This document shows positions 50,630-60,485 of a DNA stretch of 64,000 nt, in pieces. Origin of the DNA: Acidimicrobiia bacterium (GTDB lineage Bacteria; Actinomycetota; Acidimicrobiia; Spongiisociales; UBA5794). The translations under genes and the position numbers were made by a program. The DNA lies in assembly GCA_026985095.1 (NCBI GenBank), contig JALSQW010000046.1:62001-126000 (forward strand), in the 5' to 3' direction. Every line of letters starts with the position of its first letter. Position 1 is the stretch's first letter. The notes beneath the pieces were generated by a model. That model did not search any database. It was given only the letters and a program-made list of their open reading frames with translations, and was not told the origin of the DNA.

Positions 50630-51721
50630 TCAGACGTTGAACCGGAAGTGCATCACGTCGCCTTCCTGGACCACGTAGTCCTTCCCCTCGAGCCGTAGCT
50701 TGCCGGCCTCCTTGGCGCCCTGTTCGCCGCCGTAGGCGACGAAGTCGTCGTAGGAGACGACCTCGGCCCGGATGAAGCCCTTCTCGAAGTCGGTGTGGAT
50801 CTGGCCTGCGGCTCGGGGGGCGGTCGCGCCGCGGTGGACGGTCCAGGCTCGGACCTCCTTCGGTCCGGCGGTGAAGAAGGTGAGGAGGCCGAGGAGGTGG
50901 TAGGCGGCCCGGATCACCTTGTGCAAGCCGGGCTCGTCGAGGCCGTACTCGGTGAGCATCTCGGCGGCATCGGCGGTGTCGAGGGCGGCGAGCTGCGCTT
51001 CCAGGTCGCCGGAGATGACGACCAGGTCGGCACCTTCGGCCTCGGCGATCTTGCGGACCGGATCGACGAGGGGATCGGCGGGTCCCGACCCTTCGGCGAC
51101 GTTGGCGATGTACATGACCGGTTTGGCGGTGAGCAGGAACAGGTCGCGTAAGGCGGCTCGCTCGGCGGTGGTCGCATCGAGGGCCCGGACGGGGGTCCCG
51201 GCGGCCAGTGCCTGCTCGACCCTCTCGAGGATCGAGAGCGTCCCCGCGGCGTCCTTGTCGCCGGCCCGGGCTTGGCGGCGGGTCTTGTCGATGGCCTTGT
51301 CGACGGTGGCGAGGTCGGCCAGGGCGAGTTCGGTGTCGATGGTCTCGATGTCGGCGGCCGGATCGACCGTCCCGGCCACGTGGACGACGTTGGGGTCCTC
51401 GAAGCAGCGGACGATGTGGGCGATGGCGTCGACCTCCCGGATGTGGCCGAGGAACTGGTTGCCGAGTCCCTCACCTGCGGACGCGCCGCCGACGAGCCCG
51501 GCGATGTCGACGAACTCGACGGTGGTGGGGACGACCTTGACGGGGTGGACGATCTCGGCCAGCGCGTCGAGGCGCGGATCGGGGACCGTGGCGATCCCGA
51601 CGTTCGGGTCGATGGTGCAGAACGGGTAGTTCTCCGCCGCGATGCCCGCCTCGGTGAGCGCGTTGAAGATCGTCGACTTGCCGACGTTGGGGAGACCGAC
51701 GATGCCGCATCGGATGGCCAT
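50630..51721 (-). CDS. ychF: Ribosome-binding GTPase/ATPase YchF (OLA1)
   Basis: Conserved P-loop NTPase (363 residues) that hydrolyses ATP and associates with ribosomes. G1 [24 protein letters not shown]3 [10 protein letters not shown], a coiled-coil insertion (about 125-165) and the C-terminal TGS domain ([42 protein letters not shown]) are in order. The ATG has GGGAGGTT upstream; TAACCT at 51761-51756 (minus strand) is the likely -10. It shares an intergenic region with a divergent hypothetical gene. Confidence 0.96.
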   Translation of the reverse strand: MAIRCGIVGLPNVGKSTIFNALTEAGIAAENYPFCTIDPNVGIATVPDPRLDALAEIVHPVKVVPTTVEFVDIAGLVGGASAGEGLGNQFLGHIREVDAIAHIVRCFEDPNVVHVAGTVDPAADIETIDTELALADLATVDKAIDKTRRQARAGDKDAAGTLSILERVEQALAAGTPVRALDATTAERAALRDLFLLTAKPVMYIANVAEGSGPADPLVDPVRKIAEAEGADLVVISGDLEAQLAALDTADAAEMLTEYGLDEPGLHKVIRAAYHLLGLLTFFTAGPKEVRAWTVHRGATAPRAAGQIHTDFEKGFIRAEVVSYDDFVAYGGEQGAKEAGKLRLEGKDYVVQEGDVMHFRFNV

Positions 51722-51840
51722 GTTGAACCTCCCTCGGGGAAGGGGAGCGCATCGAAGGTTACCGTCTCGTCGACGCCTTCCTCCGGCCGCCGTCGCGACG
51801 GTGGCTGCGGTGGGGGCCCCCGAGCCGTAACGTTCCTGCC

Positions 51841-52815
51841 ATGACCGATCCGCTGCGCGACCTCATCGAGGGCTCCGACTTGGCTGGGCTCGTGCGTCAC
51901 GTGGAGCGGTTGGCGCGGGAACGGGAATGGGACGGGCTCGTCGCGCTGCGGGATCGGTGCCGGGAGGCGGTCGAGCGAGGCAAGCAGGTGTGGGCACCGG
52001 CGGAGTACGCCGAGTACCGTCTGGCTCTGGACGCTCCGGCCGGCTACGCGGCGGCCGTGGTCGCCGACGGAAAGGGACGGTACGGGCCGGGTCCCTTGTG
52101 GGAGGTGGCGGCGTCGACGCACACCTTCGCGGAGCTGGACCCTCTCCTCGAGGCGCCGACGGTGCGGGCGCTCGTCGCCCACGAACGCGCCATCCGGGGC
52201 GAGGACGTCTCGGGCGCCGACATCGATCCGTCCATCGTGCCGGTTCCGCTCCGTCTCGAGGTGTGGGAGCCGACCTATCCGGTGGCCGTCTACGGGCCGG
52301 ACCGGGCCGACTTCCCCGAGACGGAAGGCACGTCGATGACCTGGACCGAGCTGGGCGGACCCGCCGAGCGGGAGGCCGACGACGGGCCTGCCGATGCGCT
52401 GTTGGAGCTGGTGCGGCCCTGGTGGGAGGATTCGAGCGGCCATGCCGAGGCGGTGCAGGTGCGCGGCGATGCCTTCGGCGCCATCCGGGCCCTGGGGCCA
52501 CGTCGGGTGCGGATCGCCGAAGTGCCACCGGACGAGGCGTTGGCGGTGATGGTGTGGGCCGGGGCGTCCGGTGGCGCGCACGGGCGTCGGCGGGGCACGC
52601 CGGTGGGAAGGGTCAACGCCTGGTGGGCGGTGGCCGAGCTCCTCGGCTACGACGAGGTGCCGGCCGACACGACGGAGCTCGGGGACGAGCTGGCCACCCT
52701 GCGGTGGTTCCGGTGGGACCCGGGAGATCGGGTCGGCGGATGGTCGCTGCACCTGGCGGTCGAGGATCCCGAGGACGGTGTTGCGTGGGCGCTCACCGCG
52801 GTCGACATGCGGTGA
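51841..52815 (+). CDS. Conserved hypothetical actinobacterial protein
   Basis: A 324-residue soluble protein rich in Trp, Asp and Glu. N-terminal helices ([33 protein letters not shown]) precede [22 protein letters not shown] and [22 protein letters not shown]. The second half has [33 protein letters not shown] recognise similar uncharacterised actinobacterial proteins but no named domain or catalytic motif. TAACGT at 51828-51833 sits seven bases before the ATG. It stands alone between divergent ychF and convergent ACT genes. Confidence 0.8.
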   Translation: MTDPLRDLIEGSDLAGLVRHVERLAREREWDGLVALRDRCREAVERGKQVWAPAEYAEYRLALDAPAGYAAAVVADGKGRYGPGPLWEVAASTHTFAELDPLLEAPTVRALVAHERAIRGEDVSGADIDPSIVPVPLRLEVWEPTYPVAVYGPDRADFPETEGTSMTWTELGGPAEREADDGPADALLELVRPWWEDSSGHAEAVQVRGDAFGAIRALGPRRVRIAEVPPDEALAVMVWAGASGGAHGRRRGTPVGRVNAWWAVAELLGYDEVPADTTELGDELATLRWFRWDPGDRVGGWSLHLAVEDPEDGVAWALTAVDMR

Positions 52816-52848
52816 CGATCCGTCGCGGCGTCGGCTTCGGGCGTGCGC

Positions 52849-53232
52849 TCAGCCGGCGTGGAGGCGGGAACGGGCGGCCTCGGTGTCGTCGACGATGAGG
52901 GCGAAGTGCCTGCCCTCGGCATTGGTGTGGAGCAGGTACATCGATTCGATGTTGACGCCCGCCGCGGCGAGCTGCTCGGTGAGGTCCACCAGCGCGTCGG
53001 CGTCGCCGTGGATGAAGGTGTCGAGGACGGGGTGTTCCTCGTAGTGGAGACCGGCCTCCTGGAGGGCGCGGCGGGCCAGGCCGGGTTCCTGGGGGAGGAA
53101 CCGGACGATGCTCTCCCCATCGATCCCGACCGCCGCCAGCGTCTCGAGATGCACCCCGTGATCGGCGAGCAGCTTGGCGAGCTCGGCGAGCTGTCCGGGG
53201 CGATTGGCGAGGGTCACCGAGAACTCCTTCAT
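52849..53232 (-). CDS. Tandem ACT-domain protein
   Basis: A 127-residue protein built of two ACT domains: KEFSVTLANRPGQLAELAKLLADHGVHLETLAAVG (1-65) and a second half with FIHGDADALVDLTEQLAAAGVNIESMYLLHT. ACT domains bind amino acids or other small ligands; stand-alone pairs are probably regulators. TAGCAT six bases before the ATG on the minus strand suggests a leaderless mRNA. Its promoter region is shared with the divergent SOS-controlled dnaE2. Confidence 0.85.
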   Translation of the reverse strand: MKEFSVTLANRPGQLAELAKLLADHGVHLETLAAVGIDGESIVRFLPQEPGLARRALQEAGLHYEEHPVLDTFIHGDADALVDLTEQLAAAGVNIESMYLLHTNAEGRHFALIVDDTEAARSRLHAG

Positions 53233-53278
53233 ACCCCCATGCTACGCCGTCCCCACCATCTGCGCAGGTCGAGAACGG

Positions 53279-53301
53279 TCGAACATACGTTCGATTACGA
53301 T
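53279..53301 (+). promoter_or_regulatory. SOS box and -10 of dnaE2
   Basis: TCGAACATACGTTCGA (53279-53294) is identical base for base, including the central ATAC, to the imuA operator. TACGAT (53296-53301) begins one base later and lies six bases before the dnaE2 GTG, so the operator covers the promoter and the transcript is probably leaderless. No good -35 is visible. Confidence 0.9.
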
Positions 53302-53307
53302 GGTGGG

Positions 53308-56300
53308 GTGTCCCGTTACGCCGAGCTCCACTGTCACACCAACTTCTCCTTTCTCGACGGCGCCTCGCATCCGGCCGACCTGGTGATCCGGGCCGCCGAG
53401 CTGGGCTACACGGCGCTGGCGATCACGGACCACGACGGCTTCCGGGGGGTCGTCCCGTTCCACGAAGCCGCCAGGGAGGTCGGGCTGCCGGTCGTCTACG
53501 GCACCGAGGTGGGGATCGCCCGAGCCGCAGGGAGCGACGATCCCATCCCCGGGCCGGGACCGGTCGGCGGATCCCCAGTCGGTCCCCGTCGGGGCCGGAT
53601 CCGGCGCATGCACGGCACCAAGCCGCGCACCGAGGCCGCCACCGACCACCTGGTCCTCCTGGCCGCCGACCCGGTGGGATACGCCGCCCTCGGCCGTTTC
53701 GTCACTCGCGGCCAGTTCCGGGGAGCGAAGGATGCCCCGGTCTACACCCGCGATGACCTGGCCGCGGCCTCGCAGGATGGCCGGCTCGTGGCGTTGACCG
53801 GCTGCCGCCGCGGCGCCGTGGCCCGGGCGGCCGCGGCGGCCGACCTGGAGGGGGCGATGGAGGCCGCCGCCCGACTCCGGGAGCTGTTCCCAGGTCGGCT
53901 CTACGTCGAGTTGTGGCATCACGGCATGCCCGGCGACGACGACCGCAACGACCTCCTGTGGGAGGTCGCCTCCCGGCTGTCGCTGCCGACGGTGGCGACC
54001 AACAACGTCCACTACGCCCACCGGCGCGATGCCGACCTGGCCGAGGTGCTCGCCGCCGTCGCCGGTCGTCGCAGCCTGGAGGAGGCCGACGGGTTCCGCC
54101 CGGCGACGGATCTTCGTCATCTCCGGGACCCGGCGGAGATGACGGCCCGCTTCGCCCGTTACCCGGGGGCCGTCGAACGGGCCGCGGACCTCGGCGCGGC
54201 GCTGGCCTTCGACCTGGATCTGCTCACCCCTGAGCTGCCCGACTTCCCGATGCCGGGGGCGTTCACCACCGAGGACGAGTACCTCCGGCACCTGGTCGTC
54301 CGTGGCGCCAGGGACGTGTACCCGGGGACCGGGAAGGACGGCATCGATCCGGAGGCGGTCCGTCGCCTCGACCACGAACTGTCGGTCATCGCCGCGCTCG
54401 GGTTCGCCGGTTACTTCCTCGTCGCCTGGGACATCGTGACCTTCGCCCGGTCGCGGGGTATCTACTGCCAGATCCGCGGTTCGGGCGCGGACTCGGCCGT
54501 CTGCCGCTGTCTCGGGTTGACCCGCGTCGATCCGATCCGCCTCCACCTGCCCTTCGAGCGGTTCCTGTCGTCCGAACGGGGACGTCCGCCCGACATCGAC
54601 ATCGACTTCGAGGCGGAACGACGCGAGGAGGTCATCCAGTACTGCTACCGCCGCTATGGGCGGGAACGGGCCGCGATGGTCGCCAACGTCATCACCTACC
54701 GGGCCCGTTCGGTGCTCCAGGACGTCGGGAAGGCCTTCGGTCTGACCCAGGCGCAGGTGAACGGGCTGACCCGTTACATCGACACCCGCGACCCGAAGGC
54801 GATCGCCGACGTCGCCGATCTGCCGAAGGGTCTGACCGCCGAGCTGATCGTCGACGTGTGCACCCGACTCGACGGGTTCCCCCGTCATCTCGGGATCCAT
54901 TCGGGCGGCATGGTCGTCTCCAACCGTCCCCTGTGGGAGACGGTTCCGCTCGAGTGGGGACGGATGGAGGACCGGTCGGTGTTGCAGTGGGACAAGGACG
55001 CGTGCGCGGCGATGGGGGTCGTCAAGTTCGACCTCCTCGCCCTCGGCGCCCTCAACGCCTTGCACCTGTCGGTCGACGCCATCGCCGCCTATCACGGCGT
55101 CGCCGTCGACCTGGCCACGATCGACCAGGAGCCGGTGATCTACGACATGTTGACCCGGGCGGACACCGTCGGGGTGTTCCAGGTCGAGTCCCGGGCACAG
55201 ATGGCGACCCTGCCGCGGATGAAGCCGCGCACGTTCTACGACCTGGCGGTGGAGGTGGCGTTGATCCGGCCCGGCCCGATCCAGGGCCAGTCGGTCCATC
55301 CGTACCTCCGACGCCGCAACGGCGAAGAGCCGGTGACGTACCCGCATCCGGCGGCTGAACCGATCCTGGCCAAGACCCTCGGGGTGCCCATCTTCCAGGA
55401 GCAGCTCATGGAGCTGGCCCGGGTCTGTGCCGGCTTCACGCCCGGGCAATCGGATCGGCTTCGGCAGGCCATGACCCACAAGCGGTCGTCCGAGGCGATG
55501 GGGCGGCTCCGCGACGAGGTGTACGCCGGGATGGCGGCCAACGGGGTGACGGGCCGTGCTGCCGACGAGATCTGGGAGAAGCTGCAGGGGTTCGCCTCCT
55601 TCGGGTTCCCCGAGTCCCATTCGGTGTCGTTCGCCTACATCGTGTACGCCGCGTCGTGGTTGAAGTACCACTGGCCGACCGAGTTCTTCCTCGGGCTCCT
55701 CAACGCGCAGCCGATGGGTTTCTACACGCCGAACTCGTTGGTTCACGACGCCATGCATCACGGTGTGGTGGTGCTGGCTCCCGACGTCGAGGTCTCCGGC
55801 TTCGACTGCACCGTGGAGGACCACGACGCCGATCCCGACGACATCGTCACCCATCTGGGGGGTGCGTGGCGGCGGGGTCGAGGTCCGGTGGACGACCCGC
55901 TGCGTCCCGCCGTCGCCTTGCGGCTCGGGCTCCGCTACGTGCGGGGCCTCGGGGAGTCCGAGATCGTCCGTATCGAGGCGGCCCGGGCCACCGGCGGGCC
56001 GTTCCGGTCGCCCGAGGACCTGGCCCAGCGTACGGGGCTTCCTCTCGAGGCTTACGAGGGGCTCGCCGCCGCCGGGGCCTTGTCGTCGCTCGGGGTGGGG
56101 CGGCGCGACGGCCTGTGGGCGGCGGGGGCCTTGGCCGAGCTCGGGCCGGGCCGTCTGGCCCTCGTCCCGGGGGCGGAGGCTCCGGTTCTGTCGCCGATGC
56201 CCCGCCGCGACGAGATGCTGGCGGACCTGTGGTCGACCGGGATCTCCACGACCCATCCGGTGTCCTTCCTCCGGGAGCGTCTGACGACGATGGGATGCCG

Positions 56301-56616
56301 GCGGATCGTCGACGTCCTGGAGTCGAAGGGCCACGGGGGACGGGTACGGGTCGGCGGGATGGTCACCCACCGGCAGCGTCCTTCGACGGCGAGGGGGGTG
56401 CGGTTCATGAACCTCGAAGACGAGACGGGTCTCCTCAACGTCGTGGTCCTGCCTCAGGTGTGGGAGACCCATTGGGAGGTGGCCCGCAAGGCGATCGGGG
56501 TGGTGATCGACGGTGTCGTCGAACATCGCGACGGCGTCACGAACCTCGTCGCCCGACGGTTCGAGCCCTGGCCGGTCGATGCGCCCGCCGGCGTGCGGTC
56601 GCGAGATTTCCGCTAG
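53308..56616 (+). CDS. dnaE2: Error-prone DNA polymerase DnaE2
   Basis: C-family translesion polymerase of the SOS mutasome, working with ImuA' and ImuB (1,102 residues). PHP domain at the N-terminus (ELHCHTNFSFLDGASHPADLV, AITDHDGFRGV). The polymerase aspartates are in PDIDIDFE (D429, D431, with D433). HHH and OB-fold regions follow (VRVGGMVTHRQRPSTARGVRFMNLEDETG). FQEQLMELARVCAGFTPGQSDRLRQAMTHKRS and ESHSVSFAYIVYASWL-type blocks match. The GTG start has no ribosome site. It is 15 kb from imuA-imuB, not in an operon with them, but under the same operator. Confidence 0.96.
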   Translation: MSRYAELHCHTNFSFLDGASHPADLVIRAAELGYTALAITDHDGFRGVVPFHEAAREVGLPVVYGTEVGIARAAGSDDPIPGPGPVGGSPVGPRRGRIRRMHGTKPRTEAATDHLVLLAADPVGYAALGRFVTRGQFRGAKDAPVYTRDDLAAASQDGRLVALTGCRRGAVARAAAAADLEGAMEAAARLRELFPGRLYVELWHHGMPGDDDRNDLLWEVASRLSLPTVATNNVHYAHRRDADLAEVLAAVAGRRSLEEADGFRPATDLRHLRDPAEMTARFARYPGAVERAADLGAALAFDLDLLTPELPDFPMPGAFTTEDEYLRHLVVRGARDVYPGTGKDGIDPEAVRRLDHELSVIAALGFAGYFLVAWDIVTFARSRGIYCQIRGSGADSAVCRCLGLTRVDPIRLHLPFERFLSSERGRPPDIDIDFEAERREEVIQYCYRRYGRERAAMVANVITYRARSVLQDVGKAFGLTQAQVNGLTRYIDTRDPKAIADVADLPKGLTAELIVDVCTRLDGFPRHLGIHSGGMVVSNRPLWETVPLEWGRMEDRSVLQWDKDACAAMGVVKFDLLALGALNALHLSVDAIAAYHGVAVDLATIDQEPVIYDMLTRADTVGVFQVESRAQMATLPRMKPRTFYDLAVEVALIRPGPIQGQSVHPYLRRRNGEEPVTYPHPAAEPILAKTLGVPIFQEQLMELARVCAGFTPGQSDRLRQAMTHKRSSEAMGRLRDEVYAGMAANGVTGRAADEIWEKLQGFASFGFPESHSVSFAYIVYAASWLKYHWPTEFFLGLLNAQPMGFYTPNSLVHDAMHHGVVVLAPDVEVSGFDCTVEDHDADPDDIVTHLGGAWRRGRGPVDDPLRPAVALRLGLRYVRGLGESEIVRIEAARATGGPFRSPEDLAQRTGLPLEAYEGLAAAGALSSLGVGRRDGLWAAGALAELGPGRLALVPGAEAPVLSPMPRRDEMLADLWSTGISTTHPVSFLRERLTTMGCRRIVDVLESKGHGGRVRVGGMVTHRQRPSTARGVRFMNLEDETGLLNVVVLPQVWETHWEVARKAIGVVIDGVVEHRDGVTNLVARRFEPWPVDAPAGVRSRDFR

Positions 56617-56803
56617 CGGCGCGAACGGGGACCGACCGGTGGTCTTTCGCCATCACCGCCGCCGGCGCGCCCGACGCGATGATCGCCGGTTTCGCCGCCA
56701 GGGCGGTGGCGGGCTTCATCACCGGACCGGTCGTCGCCGACGAGCTGGTCCGCTGGGTCTCGCCGATGGCCGGGAGATGGAGATGCTTTGGCATACTGGA
56801 GGG

Positions 56804-57670
56804 GTGACCAGCAGCTCCCAGGAACGACCCGAGCCGCGACCTGCCGCGGCGGACGTGTTCGATCGGATCCCCGTCGATCGGATCGAACCGCTGCTCCATC
56901 GGGCCATCGAGCTCGAGGCGGTCTCCGGGCCCGACGACGGCACCATCGATCGTCGCTCCCTGGAGGAGATCGCCAGGGAGCTCCGCATCGATCCCCGCAA
57001 CCTGCGGAGGGCGATCGCCGAGGATCGGGTGCGTCCACTGGTGGCCGAGCCCGACGTCTGGGACCGGATCTTCGGCTCCGACCACATCGTCGTCAGTCGA
57101 ACCGTCGCCGGCTCCGCCGAGCAGGTCCGTGCCGATGTCGAAGGATGGTTGGCCCGGCGGGAAGGGATGCGATTGCGGGTGCGGACCGCCGAGGCCGAGG
57201 TCTGGGAGCGCGACGACTCGTTGGTCTCGAAACTCCGGATGAAGCTCACCCGGGGGCCGGGGGCGTTGCGGACCGCCAAGCGGGTCAGTGTCCGCATGTA
57301 CCCGGTGGACCACGACGAACAGCTCGTCACCCTCGAAGCGGACGCGGGGCCGCTGCAGCGCCTCGGCCGATGGCTGCTCGGCGGGGTGGCCGCCGTCACC
57401 GGCATCGCCTTGGTGGGAGGCGTCGCGGCGACCGGATCGCTGGTCGGTGGTCTCGGAGCGTTGGCGGGTCTGGTGCTCGCCGTTCCCGTCATCGCCGGGG
57501 TGCGTCTCGCCACCGAGCGTCTCCAGGACGGCGCCGAGACGGCCATGGACGGGATCGCCAACGCCGCCACCAGCGGCGCTCGTGCCACCGACGCCGACCG
57601 GTTGCTGGCCATGGCCGGCTCGTGGGCAGACGCGCTGCGGAGCATCTTCGGGCGGACGCCTCGACCGTGA
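56804..57670 (+). CDS. Hypothetical protein, helical N-terminus and membrane-associated glycine-rich segment
   Basis: 288 residues. An N-terminal helical, DNA-binding-looking domain (about 20-65, IDRRSLEEIARELRIDPRNLRRAIAEDRV) resembles small domains found before membrane proteins in several phyla. A middle alpha/beta part (VSRTVAGSAEQVRADVEGWLARREG) is followed by two glycine-rich hydrophobic segments (about 185-235). No named family. CATACT at 56792-56797 is six bases before the GTG. The 187 bases between dnaE2 and this gene hold no other gene signal I trust. Confidence 0.65.
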   Translation: MTSSSQERPEPRPAAADVFDRIPVDRIEPLLHRAIELEAVSGPDDGTIDRRSLEEIARELRIDPRNLRRAIAEDRVRPLVAEPDVWDRIFGSDHIVVSRTVAGSAEQVRADVEGWLARREGMRLRVRTAEAEVWERDDSLVSKLRMKLTRGPGALRTAKRVSVRMYPVDHDEQLVTLEADAGPLQRLGRWLLGGVAAVTGIALVGGVAATGSLVGGLGALAGLVLAVPVIAGVRLATERLQDGAETAMDGIANAATSGARATDADRLLAMAGSWADALRSIFGRTPRP

Positions 57671-57759
57671 GGGAGATCCCGCGCGAACGGGTTCAAGTTC
57701 TCGCCGGTCGAATGCCGATGGTTACCTCGGGGGCCGACCACGAGCCAGGAGGAATTCGG

Positions 57760-58263
57760 ATGACCCAGGTGTTCCGCGGGGATGTGCTGCTGCCGGGAGA
57801 CGCAGGCGGGTTGAACGCCGCGTTCAAGCTCGACCACGACAACGTGACGTTGACCGCAGGTGACGAGCTCCTCGGTTCGTGGTCCAAGCACGACTACCAG
57901 GTCGGAGCGTTCGAAGACGGCGGGTTCCATCTGTCCCTGGGCGGTGAGTCGGTGGTCTTCAAGCCCGAGTCGCCCGCCGAGTTCGCCACCGCCATGGCGG
58001 TCCCTCTGCAGCCCCACACCGACGACCGGCGGGATCGCCGGGAGGCCAAGGCCGAGCGGCGAGCCGAACGAAAGGCCGCCAAGGAGAAGGCGAAGGCGGA
58101 GGCGGCCAACGCGGTCGAGGAGTTCGACCTCATCGCCAGCATCAAGCCGGTGAAGGACCTGACCTCCGACGACGACTTCATCTCCCCGGCGTTGATGCGG
58201 CTGATCATCGTCTCGGCGGCGGTCGTGACCACCATCGCCGTCGTCGTGATCCTGTTCGTCTAG
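57760..58263 (+). CDS. Hypothetical tail-anchored protein
   Basis: 167 residues. Residues 1-80 form a beta-rich, PH-like domain ([52 protein letters not shown]). A charged Lys/Glu/Ala coiled region (about 87-115) and one C-terminal transmembrane helix (about 147-166) follow, leaving almost nothing outside the membrane. An excellent AGGAGGAA site is seven bases before the ATG. No named family. Its TAG stop shares bases with the stop of the convergent threonine aldolase gene. Confidence 0.75.
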   Translation: MTQVFRGDVLLPGDAGGLNAAFKLDHDNVTLTAGDELLGSWSKHDYQVGAFEDGGFHLSLGGESVVFKPESPAEFATAMAVPLQPHTDDRRDRREAKAERRAERKAAKEKAKAEAANAVEEFDLIASIKPVKDLTSDDDFISPALMRLIIVSAAVVTTIAVVVILFV

Positions 58264-59306
58264 ACGCCGCCGGTGCGGGCGGTCGCGACCTGCCGGACGA
58301 TGTCGATGGCGCGGTCGGTGTCGGCATCGGACACCCCGAGGTGGAAGACGGCCCGGATCTGGGTGGGGCTCAGCGCGATCATGTCGAGACCTTCGTGACG
58401 GCATCGGGCGGCGAAGGCTTCACCGTCGTCGACGGCGAAGTACACCATGTTGGTCTGTACACGAGCGAGATCGACCTCGATGCCGGGGAGCTCCGCCAAG
58501 GCCTCGGCGAAACGTCGGGCGCGGTCGTGATCCTCGACGAGGCGCGCGCGATGGTGGTCGAGGGCGTACAATGCACCGGCCGCGACGATGCCCGCCTGAC
58601 GCATACCGCCGCCGTACATCTGCTTGAACCGTCGGGTGGCGTCGATGACGTCACGGTTCCCGACGAGCGCCGAACCGACCGGCGCACCGAGGCCCTTGGA
58701 GAAACAGACGCTCGTCGTGTCGAAGACCCGCGCGTAGTCGGCTTCGGAGATCCCCGTCCCGGCGGCCGCGTTCCACAAACGAGCTCCGTCGAGATGCGTC
58801 GCGAGGCCGAGGGCGTGGCCGGTGTTGGCGACGTCGACGAGCTGCTCCAGCGGCCAGATGGTGCCTCCGGCCGCGTTGTGCGTGTTCTCGGCGGCCACCA
58901 CGGTCACGGGTGGGAACAGCCAGTACGGCAGCGACGGCGACGGCTGGGGGACGGCGGCGCGGACCTGCGCGGAGGTGAAGGTTCCGTCGGCGCCGGGAAG
59001 CTCGTGGACGGTGACGCCCGACAACGCCGCCGGCGCGGCGATCTCGTGGATGGCGATGTGAGCGTCCCGCGCCGTCAGGATCGTGTCGCCCGGTTCGGTG
59101 TGGAACCGCAGCGCGACCTGGTTGGACATGGTGCCCGATGGGAGGTAGACGGCGGCCTCCTTGCCGAGGAGCTCGGCGACCCGTTCCTCGAGCCGGTTGA
59201 CGGTCGGGTCGTCGTGGTACACGTCGTCGCCGACGGGGGCATCGGCCATGGCTCTGCGCATGGCGTCGGTCGGCTGGGTGATGGTATCGCTGCGTAGGTC
59301 GATCAC
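58260..59306 (-). CDS. ltaE: Low-specificity L-threonine aldolase
   Basis: PLP enzyme cleaving (allo-)threonine to glycine and acetaldehyde (348 residues). [36 protein letters not shown] at the start, [38 protein letters not shown] and the PLP Lys204 in [12 protein letters not shown] are diagnostic. The GTG start has AGGAGGA four bases upstream. The promoter is not evident and the acyl-CoA dehydrogenase gene ends nine bases upstream, so it is probably co-transcribed with sixA and that gene. Confidence 0.93.
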   Translation of the reverse strand: MIDLRSDTITQPTDAMRRAMADAPVGDDVYHDDPTVNRLEERVAELLGKEAAVYLPSGTMSNQVALRFHTEPGDTILTARDAHIAIHEIAAPAALSGVTVHELPGADGTFTSAQVRAAVPQPSPSLPYWLFPPVTVVAAENTHNAAGGTIWPLEQLVDVANTGHALGLATHLDGARLWNAAAGTGISEADYARVFDTTSVCFSKGLGAPVGSALVGNRDVIDATRRFKQMYGGGMRQAGIVAAGALYALDHHRARLVEDHDRARRFAEALAELPGIEVDLARVQTNMVYFAVDDGEAFAARCRHEGLDMIALSPTQIRAVFHLGVSDADTDRAIDIVRQVATARTGGV

Positions 59307-59315
59307 GGGGTCCTC

Positions 59316-60485
59316 CTACAGGATGCGTTTGGCGACGATCTCGCGCATGATCTCACTGGTACCGCCGCCGATGGCGAGGATACGGGCGTCCCGATACAGG
59401 CGCTCGGCGACGTTGCCTCTCAGGTAGCCGGCACCGCCGAAGAGCTGCACGGCGGCGTAGGTGGCGTGCTCGGCGGCGGCGGTGGCCAGGAGCTTGGCCA
59501 GCGAGATCTCGGTCGTCCGGTCCTCGCCGCGTTCGATCCCTTCGGCCGCCCGGTAGGTGAACTCCTTGGCCGCGGTGGTCTCGGCCACCAGGTCGACGAA
59601 CCGGTGTCTGTTGGCTTGGAACCCGGCCACCGGGCGGCCGAAGACGGTCCGGTCGGTCGCGTATCTCCACGCTTCGACGATGGCCGTCTCGGCGGTGACG
59701 TAGCCGCTGACGGCGAGCTGGAGCCGTTCCATCTGGAAGTTCTCCATGATGATGCGGAACCCGGCGTTCTCGGGACCGACGCGGTTGGCGACCGGCACCC
59801 GCACCCGGTCGAAGTACAACGTGGCCGTATCGGACGGCCACCAGCCCATCTTGGCCATCGGGCCGCTCCGAGTGAACCCGTCGACGTCCGCTTCGACGAC
59901 CAGGAGGGAGATCCCGTCGTGTCCGGGACCGCCGGTGCGGACCGCGACGGTGATCTGATCTGCCCTGACCCCGGAGGTGATGAACGTCTTGGATCCGTCG
60001 ATCAGGTAGTGGTCGCCGTCGCGGACCGCCCGGGTCATGAGGTTCGCGACGTCACTGCCGGCCCCCGGCTCGGTGATGGCGAGGGCGGCGATGCGGTCCC
60101 CGGCGAGCACCGGTGAGACGAATCGGGCCTGCTGTTCCGGCGTTCCGTGGGCGACGATCGGCGGGAGTGCGATGTGATGCGATCCCAGGGATGCTGCGAT
60201 GCCGCCGGAGGTACATCGGGCCATCTCCTCCCACGTCGCGATCTGTCCCCACAGCCCGGTCGGGGTGCCGCCGACGTCTTCGGGATAGCCGACCCCGAGG
60301 ATCCCGACGTCGCCCGCCCTCGGGTAGAGCTCACGTGGGAACGTGCCGGCTTCCTCCCATCGGTCGACGTGGGGGAGGATCTCGGTGGCGACGAAGCTCC
60401 GAACCGTGGCCCGGATGAGGTCGGCCTCGGGACCGAAGCGTCCGGCTTCGGGCTCGGACAGAACGGCGCGCAGGCGATCGCTCAC
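59316..60485 (-). CDS. Acyl-CoA dehydrogenase family protein
   Basis: FAD-dependent acyl-CoA dehydrogenase (389 residues). It shows ITEPGAGSDVANLMTRAVRDGDHYLIDGSKTFITSG, PMAKMGWWPSDTATLYFDRVRVP, and QLFGGAGYLRGNVAERLYRDARILAIGGGTSEIMREIVAKRIL, with Gly before the GTSEIM motif, as in long-chain or glutaryl-like members. The GTG start overlaps the sixA stop (GTGA). The pairing with sixA and threonine aldolase is unexpected. Confidence 0.9.
   Translation of the reverse strand: MSDRLRAVLSEPEAGRFGPEADLIRATVRSFVATEILPHVDRWEEAGTFPRELYPRAGDVGILGVGYPEDVGGTPTGLWGQIATWEEMARCTSGGIAASLGSHHIALPPIVAHGTPEQQARFVSPVLAGDRIAALAITEPGAGSDVANLMTRAVRDGDHYLIDGSKTFITSGVRADQITVAVRTGGPGHDGISLLVVEADVDGFTRSGPMAKMGWWPSDTATLYFDRVRVPVANRVGPENAGFRIIMENFQMERLQLAVSGYVTAETAIVEAWRYATDRTVFGRPVAGFQANRHRFVDLVAETTAAKEFTYRAAEGIERGEDRTTEISLAKLLATAAAEHATYAAVQLFGGAGYLRGNVAERLYRDARILAIGGGTSEIMREIVAKRIL

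Noticed and set aside
53242-56526. 1,094-residue minus-strand ORF opposite dnaE2
   Set aside because: Antisense shadow; His/Asp/Arg-rich nonsense composition while dnaE2 is fully conserved on the plus strand.
56679-56807. 42-codon ORF between dnaE2 and the next gene
   Set aside because: No ribosome site, end overlaps the downstream start without coupling, and composition resembles the surrounding shadow frames.
57680-57715. Sequence resembling a tRNA T-arm (GGGTTCAAGTTC)
   Set aside because: No matching acceptor or anticodon stems around it; no tRNA was found anywhere in the window.
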